Positions 1 to 12,586 are shown, counted from the stretch's first letter. The stretch: 64,000 nt of DNA from Polytrichum commune (GCA_950295325.1 OX485803.1:16492001-16556000); one strand, 5' to 3'. A program made the numbers and translations. Notes: generated from the sequence alone by a model not told the origin.

Positions 1-344
1 TGATTAGGACGGAACCAATAATGCAATGACACATGTCCTAGTTTTGAGTGCTAGAGTGAGGAGGAATGAGTGATTGAAACGAGCAATCACGGTTTCCTCT
101 AGACATTGATAATATGTTCATGCCAACTTTGGCTTCAAAAATTCACAATATTTTTCATTCAAGGAATAAAATTACTAAAGAAGATTGTAGTCCTCTCGAT
201 TCCTATCTTCCTACACATGGAAATTTTACACTATCTTATACTTCTCAAGATCTGGCGTAGAATCTATTAAGTGATCGGTAATGGGCATAGAATCTCTTAA
301 TTGTGAGGGTCCTTAACTCTCATCCAAAAGCCATACCAATTGTT

Positions 345-545
345 TAATTGACACGGTATGTCGGAATTTGCATCATGCCTACCCCTTGGAGGTGGACTTG
401 ATGAAAATTCCAGTAGACCACGAAACATTATTTATAAATTGCCATGTAGGATTTCATCTAGGTGAATTTATACATGCCCTTGGGCCTTCACCTTCTAGTG
501 TGAAGTGAACTTGGACCGCATCCTCCTTTCCAACCAATGAGAAAT
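345..545 (-). repeat. Diverged reverse fragment of a GGGCCACTTC-family element
   Basis: GGGCCTTCACCTTCTAGTGTGAAGTGAACTTGGACCGC...CCAACCAATGAGA is the reverse-strand counterpart of the family's GGTCCAAGTTCGCTTCACAC block. GCCTACCCCTTGGAGGTGG matches an internal block. It opposes the fragment at 770-960. Confidence 0.5.
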
Positions 546-560
546 CTTAGAACTGTTTTG

Positions 561-586
561 AATATATATATATATATATATATATA
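561..586. repeat. (AT)n microsatellite
   Basis: Uninterrupted AT dinucleotides, about 13 units. Confidence 0.95.
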
Positions 587-769
587 ACGTGGTTGCTATA
601 TGGATGGATAAACAAGTTATAGAATTTCTAATTTCGCTCAATCGAAGGTATTTTGCATGGGTAAAGAGACAACCTATTTGCAAAACGCAAATTAAATTGC
701 ACATAGTGGCGTACACATGTCACAAGTTGTCATGGCATCTCAATGGGAGATACGAGTACTTCGACATCA

Positions 770-960
770 GGGCCACTTTACACTGAAGCTTGAGGGCCCT
801 TGACCCATGGTATACAAATTATGTGATTGGTTGGAAAGTTGGAGACGGTCCAAGTTCACTTTCCACTGATCTTAGAGGTCACGAAGGACCCAAAGAAATT
901 TGAATGATTGAAAATTTTATGTAGTGTTCCTCATGGGAATGAGTGGATTCTATTTCGTGG
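770..960 (+). repeat. Diverged left part of a GGGCCACTTC-family element
   Basis: GGGCCACTTTACACTGAAGC...GAGGGCCCTTGACC...GGAGACGGTCCAAGTTCACTT matches the first ~200 bp of the intact copies with many substitutions. Confidence 0.6.
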
Positions 961-1086
961 TCTACCATATATTGTGTTAGGTCCAGCTAGGAACTTGTAT
1001 AGTGTGTCACTATAGTGTCCATCCTCGAAAGGGGAGAGTAGTATTTGTCCCAATGTCCCCTTGTCCAGTGGGCATCGGGTCATTGG

Positions 1087-1150
1087 CATTACGAACGGAC
1101 ATTTTATTCACGCCGGCCCCTTGCTTGAAAGGGGTTGGAGTTTCTATCTA
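1087..1150 (+). repeat. Isolated terminus related to the Rep-type element
   Basis: TTACGAACGGACATTTTATTCACGCCGGCCCC...GGGGTTGGAGTTTCT parallels the 45723-45800 terminus. The sequence between the conserved blocks differs, but a hairpin is still possible (CCCCTT pairs with AAGGGG, extendable by wobble pairs). No Rep remnant or partner terminus was seen nearby. Confidence 0.5.
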
Positions 1151-1662
1151 TCTGTTAGGTCCATCACAAAGAAGTGGGTTTGATGCAAAACTAGAGCAAG
1201 ATGATACATATGTCACAAGTCATAATGACATCTCAACTGGAAATCAAACTTCTTTGTATAAGCTTAGGTACCAAAAATCACGTTATTTTCAAACCCGACA
1301 AAAGGTCCTTACCAATGTTGGTGAATGCATGGAGTATCAATAATCCACATCAACAATGGTACAAAGAACCCACACATGGGTATCAAACTTGTAATAGTAG
1401 TCGAGTATTGTTGTTTGGTGGGTAAGGGGCAAGTATGTAAGGGTGAGAGAATATTTGTTTATATGAGGATACTTGACTTTTAGCATTAGCTAAGGATACA
1501 CGACTGACCCTGTTTTTGGGCTATATAGCTAACGACCTATGAGAGGATGAGTTAAGTTAGATTAGAATGCATTGTCTATGGCATTTATTCATAGTATTTA
1601 GTATCACTTTTTGAAGTTACATGATGCTATAAAACACTACATACATGCATCCATAAATTAAT

Positions 1663-1772
1663 TGTATGTATGTGTGTGTGTGTGTGTGTGTATTTATGTA
1701 TGTATACATGGATGGATGCATGGATGTATGGATGTGTGTATGTATGCATGGATGGATGGATGGATGGATGAT
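1663..1772 (+). repeat. Compound microsatellite (TATG/TG)n to (GGAT)n
   Basis: TG repeats pass into TATG and then GGAT units (GGATGGATGGATGGATGGAT near the right end). Low complexity, no coding potential. Confidence 0.9.
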
Positions 1773-2105
1773 ACAAGAGGTTATCATTCTAACGAGATCA
1801 TGTAGCTCTTATAGTATATTAATGTGTTAAATCTGGACACTTTTTAATGTTATGGATGTAACATGTTATTGATAATATGGATGTTAAAATTTAATTTCAT
1901 GCAAACTCTTGTTCACAATCAATGAAATCATGAACAATTTGAGGGTTGTCATAACTGTGCACTTTGTGATAAGAAATTGAGTTTCATTCCAATGGCAAAG
2001 CACTCCCTAAAGTTCCGGGTGTAGGCAGGGCTTTGGAACTTCACATCAGCTCACCCACTTCTTCTTTTGTTACACGATTGACTTGTTAGTACACTAACTA
2101 TTGTA

Positions 2106-2425
2106 TTTTGTGTCACCAATTTCATTTGTCTTGCTCAACACTAATTGTAAACCAAACATTATTTACCATTCCTTATTAAAAACAATTGGGCATTATAAAG
2201 CTACAATGTTGCAAATATTGTCACTTACTAAGTGTTTCTTCATCCAAACTTCAATCATCTATGACAATATTTCATTACAAAAATGTTAGGATATAGAATA
2301 CACCAAAAGTCTATAATTTAAAAGTAATTTAGGATGACAATATTTGTAAACTTTTCATAAGAAGTGTCATTAGAAAAGTTATCATAGTGACATAAAGTAC
2401 CACATGACACTAAATACAATACTTA
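2106..2425 (+). repeat. Dispersed repeat B, copy 1
   Basis: Shares ordered blocks with 42436-42780: GTCTTGCTCAACACTAATTG, TTGTCACTTACTAAGTG, CATCCAAACTTCAATCA, then CATAAGAAGTGTCATTAGAAAAG and CATGACACTAAA. Type unknown, non-coding. Confidence 0.65.
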
Positions 2426-2944
2426 GTGTAGACACGAAGCTATAAAATGCTAAAATTTGCTGCTTGTGTATGGAAACCACACCACGCATACTTACAAATT
2501 GGTCCATGTGCATTTCTTGCAACTTTGACGTGTCAAATCTTTGAAGTCCATGGATCACTAATTGCAGCAAAACAAATTAGCACAATTATTGTATGGGATC
2601 TCATTAGTAGTTAACCCCTAAAGTGTTTAGTAAAATCACCTTGAAATCGTCTAAAATAGTTCAATCCAATGGAAAAATCCATTAATTGAACTATTACTTC
2701 TTATGGTAGCTCTAACCATATGGATGGAGGCTTCGTAGAATTAGGATCGTTCACATATATTTTCAGGTGTCTATGTGTCCATAATCATAAGATGAACATA
2801 CATGTACATATTGGTATTGTTGGGCAACGGTGATTGCATGGACAAACACATCCGTCTCGGTCTTCAAGGGTCAACACACATAATCTGAGTGATTTTGAAA
2901 TCATTATATTGACTTGAGTAAATTAAGGCTCTAAAACCCGAAAT

Positions 2945-3080
2945 AACATGAAATAACATTATGATTGCTTTGATAAGACTTATCTATGACACCTAGATGT
3001 TATACAAATCACCTTTTAAGTCTTCCTTGATTGTTTCACTGGGTTTTATCGTTTCCAAAACCCTAACTACATGTTGCTAA
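2945..3080 (+). repeat. Dispersed repeat C, copy 1
   Basis: GACACCTAGATGTTATACAAATCACCTTTTAAGTCTTC...CCCTAACTACATGTT matches 7060-7200. It ends about 100 bp before the recombinase remnant, so it may be part of that element's flank. Confidence 0.65.
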
Positions 3081-3179
3081 AGAGATGCACATCTATAAAT
3101 AAATTTAAAAAATAAAAATAAAAGTTTGAGCTAGTGCATAACGGCCTAGGCCATGTGCTCCGATACTTGCCGGGTCTTA

Positions 3180-3840
3180 GTAAGAAGTAGAAGGTTGATG
3201 TCCTACATTGCAAGGATAATAATTTCATTAAGGTTGTCGATTGTTGCAGATGTGATCAACATCTACCAGTATATGATGGTTCATTGTCCACAATGGACAA
3301 CCCTTGACTAGAAACCTCACCCTCTCTTCCTCACTGCATTGTCAAAGTGGAAGCTTAATGAAGCCATATGGTAATCCAAAGGGCATGTGGGAAGAAATAC
3401 CCTTGTAGCAATAACCAACAAGATGTGCAACATAGTGCCATGTTTAGACAATAAGAGATTAACGAACAAGATTGGCCGCTCTATATATATACATGGACGC
3501 AAAAAAACATTTGTGTCAATTTGTTGTGGCATGAAGCTCACTCGCCACAAAGTCTCTAAGAGCTATAAAAATTACAACCGAATAGAGAAGATGATTGTGG
3601 ATTGTGTTGCACAACAAATAATTGATGGTCAGCGCCACCCTGGTGGAAAACTCTATGTGTATGCAGTGGTTTATGAAGAACAAAAGCACAAATTTGTGCT
3701 TGCTCAAAATCCTTAATTGGCTACAAACCTTCTTGCAATGTTTGAGGTTCTTGGAGAAGTTTCTCTAAATGCAATTATTCCATCCCCCTTTGGCAAGGGT
3801 AGTAGTGCAATGGTCACTATGTGAGGGGGGGGGGGGGGGA
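3180..3840 (+). pseudogene. Crypton-type tyrosine recombinase, C-terminal catalytic remnant
   Basis: The translation at 3330-3716 follows the C-terminal half of the tyrosine recombinases found in Crypton transposons and their domesticated relatives (DUF3504-like). A block PLFLTALSKWKLNEAIW is followed by HVGRNTLVAITNKMC, then LTNKIGR where the family has (F/L)TNHSxR, then MKLTRH where it has TGH, then SYKNYNR with the nucleophilic Tyr nine residues after that His, the expected spacing. The catalytic Arg (codon 3477-3479), His (3546-3548) and Tyr (3573-3575) survive; the His of HxxR is replaced by Lys and the Gly of GH by Arg. Stops interrupt the frame near 3309 and 3367 and after QNP (3714-3716), beyond which similar sequence runs on to 3822. 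It is dead. The family match comes from memory of motif spacing, so DIRS-type recombinases remain an alternative. Confidence 0.6.
3825..3839 (+). repeat. Poly-G run, 15 nt
   Basis: Fifteen consecutive G directly after the recombinase remnant. Length may be unreliable in the assembly. Confidence 0.9.
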
Positions 3841-4079
3841 AACTATGTGCTAAGTTGAGTGGTTCTTCAAGGTGTTCTCGTTTCATCAAATGTTGTTGAA
3901 CTAAAACCTTATTCAAGCCATGGGGGTCAAAACTTGAACAACCTTCACAATTGTCAAATTGTCACAATCTTCATTTATAAAACTTGTGAGTTTGTTCCGT
4001 TGTTGCGAACAACATTGAACAACAAGGACAAGGTGTAGGTTTGGTGAATTGTGACAAAAGCTTTTCAAGCATCGATTGA

Positions 4080-4375
4080 GGGTATGATTTGTTTTTGTGT
4101 ATGTTCATGCTCCTAGAGATCGAGTGCACCCCATATGGCTTTGTTGGTGACTTTTGTTAGTGTCAACTGCTTCCTCCTCCTCGGAAATGCGGTTGCACTA
4201 ATTCAACCGGTGGTCACATTAACATCGATTGTGATGAAGTGGTGGTTGAAATGGAGATGTTGTAGAAGGATTGGGACTCTCTTGCACATGGAGTTTTTTT
4301 GGTTCATGAAGAGACAAATGCAAATTCCATCTCATATTGGTTAAACATTGAAAGTCAAGTGGTGTAGGATGGATT
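4080..4375 (+). other. Coding-like fragment, possibly the far C-terminus of the 3.2-kb recombinase remnant
   Basis: One + frame reads as ordinary protein for about 80 residues with one stop, including PPPRKCGCTNSTGGHINIDC and a following acidic stretch. No family recognised. It is on the same strand 250 bp after the recombinase remnant and could be its tail, but could equally be chance. Confidence 0.2.
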
Positions 4376-4389
4376 GTAATTTCATGTAG

Positions 4390-7055
4390 TTGCAAGTAAC
4401 ATCATTGTAGAAAGTTTTAGCCTTATGTATCCTAATTCTTGCACCATAGTTGTAGCATTCTTCGCCATAGCCATCTTATGTACCTTTTCCATTTCTAATT
4501 AAAACAATGAAAATCAATTATTTTTCTCTTTCTTGTGAGAAGAAATTGTTGTCTTCCGGAATAATTGGACAAATAACAACAAAGGATTATTTTAATATAT
4601 ATATATTGAATATGAATATAATTTCATACACAATCCAAATTTTGTGAAGAAAATGATTGTGGCTTTTGACTTGGACTTGCTCTTCATCTCACACCAATTG
4701 CATGTTTCATATCCTAGGAGAAGGAGGTGCAAGGCTAAAAACGTCGAGTTTAGGCCTGGTCGCCTTACTACATGGCGAGCCTCCATTTCTCCACCCAATG
4801 CTAAGAGGCTTAGCATTTGTGCAAGTTGTGTAAATTGATCCATTTTAAACCCACCCCATACTGTAGGTTTATGGTTGATTCATCCCAAATTAGTTTCTTG
4901 AAACCAAATCAAAGTCTCTGATGTTGGTTATGTGAGCGAATGTGTTAAAAAGAGAATAAAAACCCCAAGCTACCAGGGATTCTCAATGTTTTCACCTTCA
5001 AGATACATGTTGCTACAAATCATTCGCTATAGTGTCGTGTTTGCAAATCTCTACATGTAAATTAGAAACTAAACTAAAATTACATGTATTCATATATAAT
5101 ATGCATTGTACACAAATACATCTCACACTTCAAAATATATAATTGCAAAATGCAATTAGTTAATCACTAATAAAAATTTAATACATGTTAGTTATAAACT
5201 ATCAATGTTTTAAAACCACTTTTGTGAAATTTGTAGTAATATATGGTAGTTTATTTATATTATACTTTACTTGGCTGTAGTGCTATTAATGTACCCAACC
5301 CATGTATTCAAGCTTACTCCAAATACATCATGTGGACATATATATACGTATCATATATTTGGTGATGTAGACTTGGCCAATAAATTCCATGTAAGTTGGA
5401 GGTGAAAATGTTAGTAGAACATGTATATATAAATGGTTTCCCAACATTCAAGAATTTCAACTCATTGTATGAGACAAGTTTAGACCTGTGTCATTATGGT
5501 TTGTCGTAGTTGCACCTATGCGTATGTATTATGAATCACCCTAACATGGTGCCCAATGGTCCAAAGCTCCACCTCACCATTCAGTCCACCATTCTTGGTA
5601 TGATTAGTAATTGTGGGGTGATGGCCTCACCACCACCATGTTGTTCATTCTACTAAATAGATATATGAGGGTGTCCATATGGTTGGCATGTACAACCATC
5701 TTTGTTAATACAAATGTTCCTAAATAACCTAAAACCAACATTATTTACTATAATCTTACATCTATAGCCCCAAATGTACGACCATGCTACATGAAATCAT
5801 GGATTGATCCTCATTTATAGTAATTTACCCTAGTTGAGGTGACTAGTGGCCATGTCCTTTGTAATAAGGAGTGATTTTTTAGCCGATCTTCTGCATAAAG
5901 CACTTTGTATCAGTTTATGACACTACTTGAAAGTATAGTGATGTTTATTAATCTCTATGGTTGAGACTATGGTCCATGTGATTGTTGAAAAGTTTGTAAG
6001 TGGTAGTCATGGGAGAGGAAATTCATTACTCGATCAATGTTCAAAGAGAGATTCGATTTGACTAAGAATAATCCACTAAGTTGTTAGGGTGAGAATATTG
6101 CCTCCCATGCAATGTGAGTGATTCACATAACCAATTATTATATGTTATCTTGGAAAACTCTATGATGGAGTTATTTGGATAAAAGTTCAATTGTGAAAGA
6201 ATTACTTTGTTGGAGAGGAAAATTCAATCAATATTTTAAGTTAAAATGAAATCATAACGAGGATAGAGATGTGATTTCCTAAAATTGTGATAGACTATTG
6301 AGAACTACCAAAGTTGTTTGAGATAAACAATTGCCTACTACATAAAGTGAGGATGTTTTTGGCTAACAAGTTGATATTCAAATGAAAGAGATCACGTGAT
6401 ATAAGAGAACCCAATGAGGACTATAATGGATTAGGGAGAATAACTCAAATTAATTGTTTGAGAGAAGTATAGAGAATTGATTACAAGATTTAAAATTGCC
6501 TCAAGTATCTAATTTTGAATGATCTCACAAGATTATGTAATTGATGAGATTAATCCTAGCCCCTCAGTAATATCCTAAAAGGGCAGCATTCGATGCTTAA
6601 GGATGAGATCTTGAGAAAGATTCTCATCTAAGTGTGTTCATACATTCTCAAGAGAACTATTTTTCATGGTGTGTCGTTTTAGTATAAATGCACATTATAA
6701 GTGTTTGTCACAAATGGAGCCCCTTGAACATAGTAATGAGAGGTCAATAGTCTTTGGAAGGACAAGAGGTACCCACGAGAGACTATGGACTATGGAGGGT
6801 TACTGAGAAGTCCAAGAGGTGGAGAGGATCGTGCCAAAGCAAGTCATAAAACTGACTAAGTGATTTTTTTAATGTAGTTGCAAGGTTAATTTAATCCACC
6901 AAACTATTGTCTAGAGAGTTGATAGTGAGAGGAAATCATAAATGAATGATAACTCAAGACCATTGTTTGACAATAAAATAAAATAAAAAATAGAATAAAA
7001 AGAATATTGACAATCTTGTTAGGATGAATGCATAGTCATTTCAAGTTACAACCAA
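4390..7055. other. AT-rich intergenic, nothing recognised
   Basis: No frame of note, no clear repeat partner elsewhere in the window and no structured element detected by eye. Confidence 0.6.
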
Positions 7056-7059
7056 AATA

Positions 7060-7200
7060 ACATGATATATTCCTAAGTTTGTCCTAATAACACTTATTTA
7101 AGACACCTAGATGATATACATATTACCTTTTAAGTCTTCTTTTAGTGTTTCCCTAGTTTTTGTCTTATCCAAATCCCTAACTACAACATGTTCAGGTTGT
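7060..7200 (+). repeat. Dispersed repeat C, copy 2
   Basis: GACACCTAGATGATATACATATTACCTTTTAAGTCTTC...CCCTAACTACAACATGTT matches 2945-3080. No recombinase remnant follows this copy. Confidence 0.65.
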
Positions 7201-7727
7201 TTGTGCACAAAAGCGTGTTTGAGCTATATGATTTTGTTCTTAGTCACTTGCATAAAAAATGGCCCTACCTAAAATCAACTATTTTTTCTAGCGCACCTTT
7301 CAAATTGGTTTAAAATTTGAATGACTTGGGTTAAAATGCACAACACACATGCGGTTAGATGCAAATACATACTTAGTATTTTAACCATACATGTATGTGC
7401 AAGTAAGTGTAATCTTATTTTTTCCTTGACATAAGATAATGTACAAAATAAAGCACAAATTTACGCAAAAACATACAAGATCTTTTATTTTATTGACTTG
7501 GTTAGGCTTTTACAAATTGTGTATTTTAAAGGAGAATTATGCCCGTCCAATAGTCCCGTTGAATGCAACCAAGGAGTTGATTATTGTTACGGACTTCCAT
7601 AAGATACAAGGCAAATAACTATGGACAAGGTTAGCTTGAAAAGGTAGATGGATCTTAAGTGGCTCGTTTTCTTAATCGGACCCCTATATTTGATTGGTGT
7701 GTGGTTCGGTGAGGATAAAGCGCAAAC

Positions 7728-7990
7728 ATCATAAAGGCACATTTTGAAAAGAGATCGGACTATGTCTTCAAGTACTAATAATTGTTTTGTACTCAATAGT
7801 GATCACAATTGGGTGGACCCATGTGTCTAGTTAAGAAATCGACAAACATACACTTCCAATAACCATACCCAAATCAAGGGAAATCCAATTTTCAATCTAG
7901 TATTTGCAGATGTTTCATCGTAGATTTGCTAATATAACACGAGTTTCGTTGTGTAAATCTAATCGGTAAATCTTGAGAACATGAAAACGG
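7728..7990 (+). repeat. Dispersed repeat D, copy 1
   Basis: GGACTATGTCTTCAA, CACAATTGGG, CATCGTAGATTTG, GTGTAAATCTAATCGGTA and GAACATGAAAA occur in the same order at 44700-44970. Confidence 0.6.
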
Positions 7991-9112
7991 AACCAAATAA
8001 CACTCACGTACCTTATGTTAATCATCTCCCACAAATTACATGGTTTATATCCTACAAGAAGTGGGTGTAGAAAAAGAGCGTCCAAATAACACACGTCTTC
8101 CTTACCAAATACAATTCCATGAGCTCATTCACTATCATTTCAGATTCCACTATGATAAAATGAAGTTGTCTAGTAAAAAACGAGGGCAAGGTTTAGAAGT
8201 GATGGGAATATTCTATCTCCCAGTTATTTAAGCCTAGACTACATGCAATGTAACTTCAAGCCCTGCAATGGGCAGCAAATGGTGGCCCCAGTGTAGGGAT
8301 TTCCCCATAACTTAAGGTATATGAGCCTAAAATGGACATTTGTCTTAAACGTCACAAATGTACAAAACTCGTAGATTTGGCCACGCTAGACACCCACCTC
8401 TTTGATATGGGTTTCACCGATATTACTTATCCAAGGTGCAAACGTAGCAAATGCAATTATAATATGAAATATTGTGTTTTAAGAATATTTGAAATAGGAA
8501 TTGACATTAGGAGTATCAACCACAAACCAATCAAGGGCAATAGTGGTGGGGGTGCGAACTCGACATGCATCTAGCTCTCTAGCCTCTGGATTTGCATTCT
8601 AAAATGAAGAGATTTGTTGGCTCTGTCTGTAGGATAGAGACTATGCATCAACTTCTTCGTTTCAAGAGCAAATTTCCTAACCACTTTGTGTTCACACTTG
8701 GACGTTTCTTGTTCTTGTTGTTTTTGGTCCACTTTATGTAATGTGGATGTTAACTATAGTTTTTACATATATATACAAGTGCTCCCTAAAATGCATCAAA
8801 AGAAATCTAGTTAACTATAGTTATTTCGGCATTTCTTGATTATTTATTTTAAAAATTTCGGGTGATAAATGAGTAGCTTCAATCCTTGACCCGTATTTGA
8901 GAAGAAGGTGCACAAAATCCAAGAAAGGTTTAGTATAGTGAATAGCCATGGATTGGCATGAGCAAAGTAATTAGCTACAATTATAGTCTTTCATAGCAAA
9001 GGACAGAGCCTCACGGTTCTACCGTTTTCTTGTTTCATTCTAAAAGACTCTGATCACTTTATAAATGGTGTGTGCTCTAAACTCGCCTTAAGGACTTTGT
9101 GCGAGTTGGCAC
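7991..9112. other. Intergenic, nothing recognised
   Basis: Short frames at 8040-8231 and 8332-8574 lack family features. The copia 5' LTR begins at the right edge. Confidence 0.55.
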
Positions 9113-9402
9113 TGTTAAGACACCATTGTCAATGAGCGATTGGGTGTCAGTAGATCCATCTTCATCATCATATGTTGTTATCTTGGACCTATGGTTATTA
9201 TATATTGGAAGTATAGTAATGTTATCTTGGAATTGTAGTTACTAACGAGGCATGTTACCTTGAAGGCATCAATGCTTCTATATATACCACGAGTAGAAGG
9301 TTAATAAATAAGAAGTGACCTCTCATTCTCGTGCTCTCTTGCTCATAGAGTTTCACCCATCGTTATTCTCTCTCTTGTCTCATCTCATAATTTTTTGTAA
9401 CA
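9113..9402 (+). repeat. 5' LTR of the copia element
   Basis: Pairs with 12587-12886 from TGTTAAGACACCATTG to TTTTTTGTAACA, with 5-bp terminal inverted repeats TGTTA/TAACA. It carries a TATATATA promoter-like box near 9279-9286. Directly downstream, TTTTATCAACACGAAGC lies where the primer-binding site should be; I could not assign its tRNA. Confidence 0.9.
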
Positions 9403-9702
9403 TTTTATCAACACGAAGCTTTAACGAGTTTTGTTGTTGTTGGTCTAATGGATTTCGGTAAGACTGGTTTATTGTTTAGTTGTTATGAGGTGAAAGATAG
9501 AAAGGTGTAGTGATTGTGTGGTATGGTGTAGCAATGTGTAGTGCATGCGGTGTTTTTTGTGGCACGGAATTTGTTGCATTAAGTTAGTATCAGTATTGGT
9601 GCTTATTAGGGGCCATTAGTGATTTTGGGTGAAGATAAATTACTTAAGAGGGTGGTACACATTATAGGATATGGGTTTCACGACGAGTTTTTCCTCCCCT
9701 CG

Positions 9703-10522
9703 TAGCTGACAGGGAAAAATACTTAATTTTGGTCCTCGATGCCAAATTGCATCTACAAGCGCATGGTTTTGCTCATAAAAATTGAAGAATCATCTTTAGA
9801 AATTCCTATAGATAATTTCAACGCCTAAGCACTTGTTTTCATGCAACATCACCTCGACCCAACATTGTAGTTGCAATACCTCACCATGACGTCAACTCGT
9901 GTTTTGTGGGAACACTTTAAAATCGGTTAAATCACCAACAAACAATATTTCTTCTTAAGACTTGCTATAATTGGATACATCTTCGAGTACAAGATTATCC
10001 ACCCATAGCCAAGTATAATACTAAGATGCTCAAGATAACTTCTCAGTTATCTATGTGTGGTATACCAATTGATGATGCGCTACTAATAGAGAAAACTCTA
10101 TCTATGTTTCATGTTGCCGATATTATATTGGCTCAGTAATATCGAACATGTGTTATATAACATGACCTCATGTCAATGCTATTATTAGCTGATAACCATA
10201 ATGAGCTATTGTTGAAGAACCATGGAGAATGACCTACATGAATGATTCTCATGTAGAGTCATGCAACATGGTTGTCGACAACGCGATTCATATCTCAATG
10301 ATCTAGAAAAACAGTCGAACACCAATGCAAAGGGAACCTCGACAATCACGTAAGTGTCACACTCCACAATTTTCACATAATGATTTTTTTGGGGGGCCTT
10401 CACCCACACAAGATACAAATGTAGAAATTTGTACTTATTTCAAATGTAGGACCAAGGGTCATATTGTCAAGAATTGTAGGACAACTTCTCACTTTGTAAA
10501 ATTTTTACAAGGTACATGGTGA
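9703..10522 (+). pseudogene. copia gag remnant with altered zinc knuckle
   Basis: Across shifted frames the translation follows plant copia Gag (UBN2 family): YLILVLDAKLHLQAHG near the start, NWIHLRVQDYPPIAKYN, MLKITSQLSMCGIPIDDALL, TLSMFHVADIILAQ, then LLLADNHNELLLKNHG. A zinc knuckle follows at about 10427-10477. The family pattern is C-x2-C-x4-H-x4-C; here the first Cys position is Tyr (TAT, one transition from TGT), giving YFKCRTKGHIVKNC. Stops interrupt it repeatedly. Normally it would be the capsid and RNA-binding protein of the retrotransposon particle. Confidence 0.8.
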
Positions 10523-10559
10523 TTAACACGACACCCATGTCACACATATGGAGCACCGG

Positions 10560-11960
10560 GAGATACCATTTAATAAATTGACTACAAGCCCATTTGGAGA
10601 TATGGAATCTCATACCACCTTTATTGACATTGAATATGATACTTTGTATGTTTCATTGTTTTGAGAGAGTGTTACCCACTGACACTATTACTCATGATAA
10701 TATATATTTTATTCTCTAGGTCCTATGATGACAAAGCATATTACTACCATAACTACAGTAGTAGTGTTTGGTATCATATTAGATTGGAGAAACTTATCTC
10801 ATTATACCTAGAGGTACATGTAGACATGTTTCTAGAGTTGTTTGTTCACCAATGCCTATTAGAAACCTATCGAGTTTTCAAGATGGTCGAGGCAACAAGT
10901 TTTACCTTTGCACGGTTGAAGACAATTATCAATAGTTGTTGCAAAATTTGGATCGTGATAAATGCCCACTCAAAGACATTCCAACATACATCTTGGGCCT
11001 ATACAATGTTTACCCAAAAGGGAGATTGCAATATTTTGTGTGAATAGATGACATGAACAAATGGGACACCCGGAAGTTTCGGCAACGAGACAAATTATTT
11101 CATGTACAAAAAAGCATAAACTTCGAGCCTCAAAATTATTAAAATGTATGAAACCTTGCGAATTTTGTGCTTTGGAAAAAAACCATCACTCGATGTCACA
11201 TGAACTCCCATTTATATTTCAAAGGGTTCAAAGGGATATTCACGGTCTATAAGATCTACCATGCATAATGTTTCGATATTTCTTTGCTATGATCAATGCA
11301 TCCACAAGATGGTCATATGTTTTTCTTATACTTAGTAAGAATATAATTTTTTCTAGATTGTTGGCACAAATTATACAACTTCGAGCATGTTCTATGATCA
11401 TCCAATTTAGTCCATACGTTTAGATGGTGCAAGAGAATTTAAGTCTTGAGCATTCAAGACATATTGTGAGTTAATTGGAATATAATTATAATACTCATTG
11501 TCATATGAACACGAGACAAATGGTCTAACATAATCTTTCATTAATATATTATAGTTAATTAGTGCACCATTACTTTTGAGATCCAACTTTCCTACTTTAA
11601 TATAGGGTTATGCTATCCTTCATGCAATAATATTGATATGTTTGAGACTATGCATGTTAGAATCCATTACACCTTCATAATTAGTGTTTGGTCAAGTACC
11701 TTGTGTAAACATCTAAGCATTTTTAGTTGTAAGGTGCTAGTACCCATTCCTTCCCCACACCTATAACCAAGATGGGCCCTCAAAGGAGGGAGGGGATACG
11801 TTGGCTGTGAATCACCTAGCATTATTATTTATTTAGATCCTCCAATTGGAAACCTATTGTGTGGATGGTTTGCATATTGTTTCTTTGATGCATATTTTTG
11901 TCTATGTTTGCTAGGACAACCAAATCCATGTGGAGATTTGAATTTCAATGCTTCATATTC
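10560..11960 (+). pseudogene. copia pol remnant: GAG-pre-integrase and integrase core
   Basis: An open stretch at 11061-11252 carries GHP, then CEFCALEKNHHSM (GAG-pre-integrase zinc region) and RDIHGL, the start of the integrase core with its first catalytic Asp. Downstream fragments match the core in order: MFRYFFAMINASTRWSYVF, then LLAQIIQLRA, then RLDGAREF near 11418 (second catalytic Asp). The helix that should hold the catalytic Glu is interrupted by a stop near 11530. Later blocks YAILHA, LQLVFGQVP and IYLDPPIGNLL reach about 11960. At least six stops; non-functional. Confidence 0.8.
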
Positions 11961-12155
11961 TCCAAACATTTTTTCAAATTCTCGCAGTCACAAATGCAAA
12001 ATGCAATATGCAAAAAAACACATTTTGCATTTGAATTGGTTAGCATATTGACTACTTGATTCAATTAATTAACAAATGTGACTTAGTCACATATACATGC
12101 TACCAATGCTCATGTTTGTCAAAGATCTTCAACTACACAAATGACTTACCTAAGT

Positions 12156-12420
12156 AGAGTTATGTGTTGCACATGAGGATGTGCTTCCAAATATTGAGAT
12201 GAATGACTATGAAAGAGAAACACCGATTGATTCATTGAGAGGTTGCATTCAACCTTGTGAAGATATGAAATATCTTCAAACCCACAATCAATGTATCCAA
12301 TGAGAGGTATGTGCAACACACAAAGGGTGTGCTTCCAAGCATTGACCGGAATGACTTTCAAAAAAAAAAACATTGGTTGATTCAACATATATTGCAATCA
12401 ACTTTGTGAATACATGAAAG
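12156..12420 (+). repeat. Diverged direct duplication, ~148-bp period, inside the copia element
   Basis: GTGTTGCACATGAGGATGTG...CGATTGATTCATTGAGAGG (from about 12156) recurs from about 12303 as GTGCAACACACAAAGGGTGTG...GGTTGATTCAACATATA. The pair fills the space where pol should continue, next to the 3' LTR. Confidence 0.6.
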
Positions 12421-12586
12421 TTATGGGACCATATGCAAGTAAACCTAGATGATACCTTTTGTTCCCATGTATCACAACACTCAGGCGATGATTGTAATTT
12501 GATAACTATAGCGGGGGCTCATAGTCAAGTCATCATGAGGGAAGGTAATGTGGTGTCTAAAATCATAGTCATTGTGTCTAGGGGAG

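Larger units (their letters stand above)
961..2105. other. Intergenic, no gene seen
   Basis: AT-rich apart from the isolated Rep-type terminus at 1087-1150 and the microsatellite at 1663-1772. The short open frames are not protein-like. Confidence 0.6.
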
